Assembly (NCBI GenBank): GCA_903847495.1
Contig: CAINDT010000391.1
Span: forward strand, 1 to 6,326
Reading direction: 5' to 3'
DNA from: an uncultured Actinomycetes bacterium
GTDB lineage: Bacteria; Actinomycetota; Thermoleophilia; Gaiellales; F1-60-MAGs149
DNA length: 6,326 nt
The notes beneath the pieces were generated by a model that searched no databases, was not told where the DNA came from, and saw only the letters and a list, made by a program, of their open reading frames with translations. The position numbers and the translations under genes were made by a program. Positions within the stretch are counted from its first letter, which is position 1. Each line of letters begins with the position of its first letter. Shown here in pieces: positions 5,746 through 6,326 of the stretch.

Positions 5746-6321
5746 ATGGCAGCCGCAGCGCAGATCGCCGTCGTCCGCCACGGGCAGACGGAGTGGAGCC
5801 TGAACGGGCGCCACACGGGCACGACCGACATCCCACTGACCGATGAGGGCCGCGCCGAGGCGCGCGCGTCGGCCCCGCTCGTGCAGGCAATGCCGATTGA
5901 TCGGATCGTCTGCAGCCCCCTGCAGCGCGCCCGCGAGACCTGCGGGCTCCTCGGTCTGGGGCACGAGCCGACGATCGATGCGGATCTCGTCGAGTGGAAT
6001 TACGGCATCTACGAGGGCATCACCACGAAGGAGATCCGCGAGACCGTGCCGGACTGGACGGTCTGGTTCGGTGGCTGCCCCGAGGGCGAGACGCCCGACG
6101 AGGTCGCCGCGCGCGTCGATCGCGTGATCGCCGCGGCCCGCGAGGCGGGCGGCACGACGCTCGTCGTCGCCCACGGCCACGTGCTGCGCGTCCTGACCGC
6201 GCGCTGGCTGGGCCTCGCCCCGCAGGACGGCCGTTTCTTCCGACTCGACACGGCAACCGTGTCGCTGCTCGGGTGGGAGCGCGAGACGCCTGTCGTGCTG
6301 TGGTGGAATAGCAGGGGCTGA
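5746..6321 (+). CDS. Histidine phosphatase superfamily (phosphoglycerate mutase-like) protein, SHB17-like
   Basis: A 191-residue cytosolic phosphatase of the RHG (histidine phosphatase) superfamily. The phosphate-accepting RHG is at 11-13 (His12) in RHGQTEWSLNGRHTG, with SPLQRARET (57-65, Arg61), EWNYGIYEG (83-91, Glu83 a likely acid), GGCPEGET (109-116), and the second catalytic histidine in VAHGHVLRVL (141-150, His143). The W-S-x-x-G-x-(H/Y)-T-G-x-T-D-(I/L)-P-L-T stretch and the E-W-x-Y-G-x-Y-E-G and G-C-x-x-G-E-T motifs resemble yeast sedoheptulose-1,7-bisphosphatase (SHB17) and actinobacterial acid phosphatases more than glycolytic phosphoglycerate mutase. Length fits these small enzymes. 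The ATG at 5746 is the first possible start because an in-frame TGA stands at 5725-5727 with no start codon between. No Shine-Dalgarno is present, so initiation may be non-canonical. It is transcribed away from the LCP operon and a shared role is not shown. The true substrate is unknown. Confidence 0.88.
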   Translation: MAAAAQIAVVRHGQTEWSLNGRHTGTTDIPLTDEGRAEARASAPLVQAMPIDRIVCSPLQRARETCGLLGLGHEPTIDADLVEWNYGIYEGITTKEIRETVPDWTVWFGGCPEGETPDEVAARVDRVIAAAREAGGTTLVVAHGHVLRVLTARWLGLAPQDGRFFRLDTATVSLLGWERETPVVLWWNSRG

Positions 6322-6326
6322 GCGCC

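Noticed and set aside
5614..6180. N-terminal extension of the LCP frame by 189 codons
   Set aside because: It would run through the intergenic region and antisense to the phosphatase gene. It is Arg/Gly/Ala-rich and unlike LCP N-termini, and the tail plus membrane helix after ATG 5613 is a complete LCP start.
1..6326. A previously undescribed system, mobile element, CRISPR array, tRNA or rRNA
   Set aside because: All substantial coding space is explained by recognisable metabolic or wall-assembly families. No direct-repeat array, transposase, integrase, toxin or defence motif, or RNA gene signature was seen on either strand.

Overview
The window is GC-rich and densely coded, and looks like a chromosomal segment from an actinobacterium-type (Gram-positive, high-GC) organism. 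Supporting this are a LytR-CpsA-Psr (LCP) wall-polymer ligase with a LytR_C domain, frequent GTG/TTG starts, and neighbours that recall the mycobacterial sahH / SIS-isomerase / GDP-mannose pyrophosphorylase / LCP region. The C-terminal extension of the LCP protein and the short archaeal-type N-terminus of the SAH hydrolase make a deep-branching lineage such as Thermoleophilia my best guess, but that is inference from memory of such proteins, not a search.

Layout. From 5613 down to base 1 the minus strand carries one compact operon of five genes: (1) a 703-residue LCP protein (5613-3502); (2) UDP-glucose 6-dehydrogenase (3505-2180, TTG start); (3) a sugar-1-phosphate nucleotidyltransferase, most likely mannose-1-phosphate guanylyltransferase (2183-1113, GTG start); (4) a SIS-domain phosphoglucose/phosphomannose isomerase (1113-106); (5) the first 32 codons of adenosylhomocysteinase (96-1, GTG start), cut by the window edge. 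The first three junctions overlap by 4, 4 and 1 bases and the last has a 9-base gap, so translation is probably coupled. A 132-base divergent intergenic region (5614-5745) holds the only visible promoter candidate. On its other side a histidine-phosphatase-superfamily gene (5746-6321, plus strand) runs the opposite way and ends 5 bases before the window ends.

How the genes fit together. The isomerase can turn fructose-6-P into mannose-6-P, and the nucleotidyltransferase can charge mannose-1-P to GDP-mannose. The phosphomannomutase that should link these steps is not in the window. UDP-glucose dehydrogenase makes UDP-glucuronate. The LCP protein is the membrane enzyme that would join a finished glycopolymer to the cell wall. 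The operon therefore looks like precursor supply plus final attachment for a mannose- and/or uronate-containing surface polymer, with a methyl-cycle housekeeping gene (SAH hydrolase) at its tail. No mobile element, CRISPR array, RNA gene or clearly novel system is visible. The most unusual items are the long two-part C-terminus of the LCP protein, the operon order, and the possible symmetric divergent promoter.
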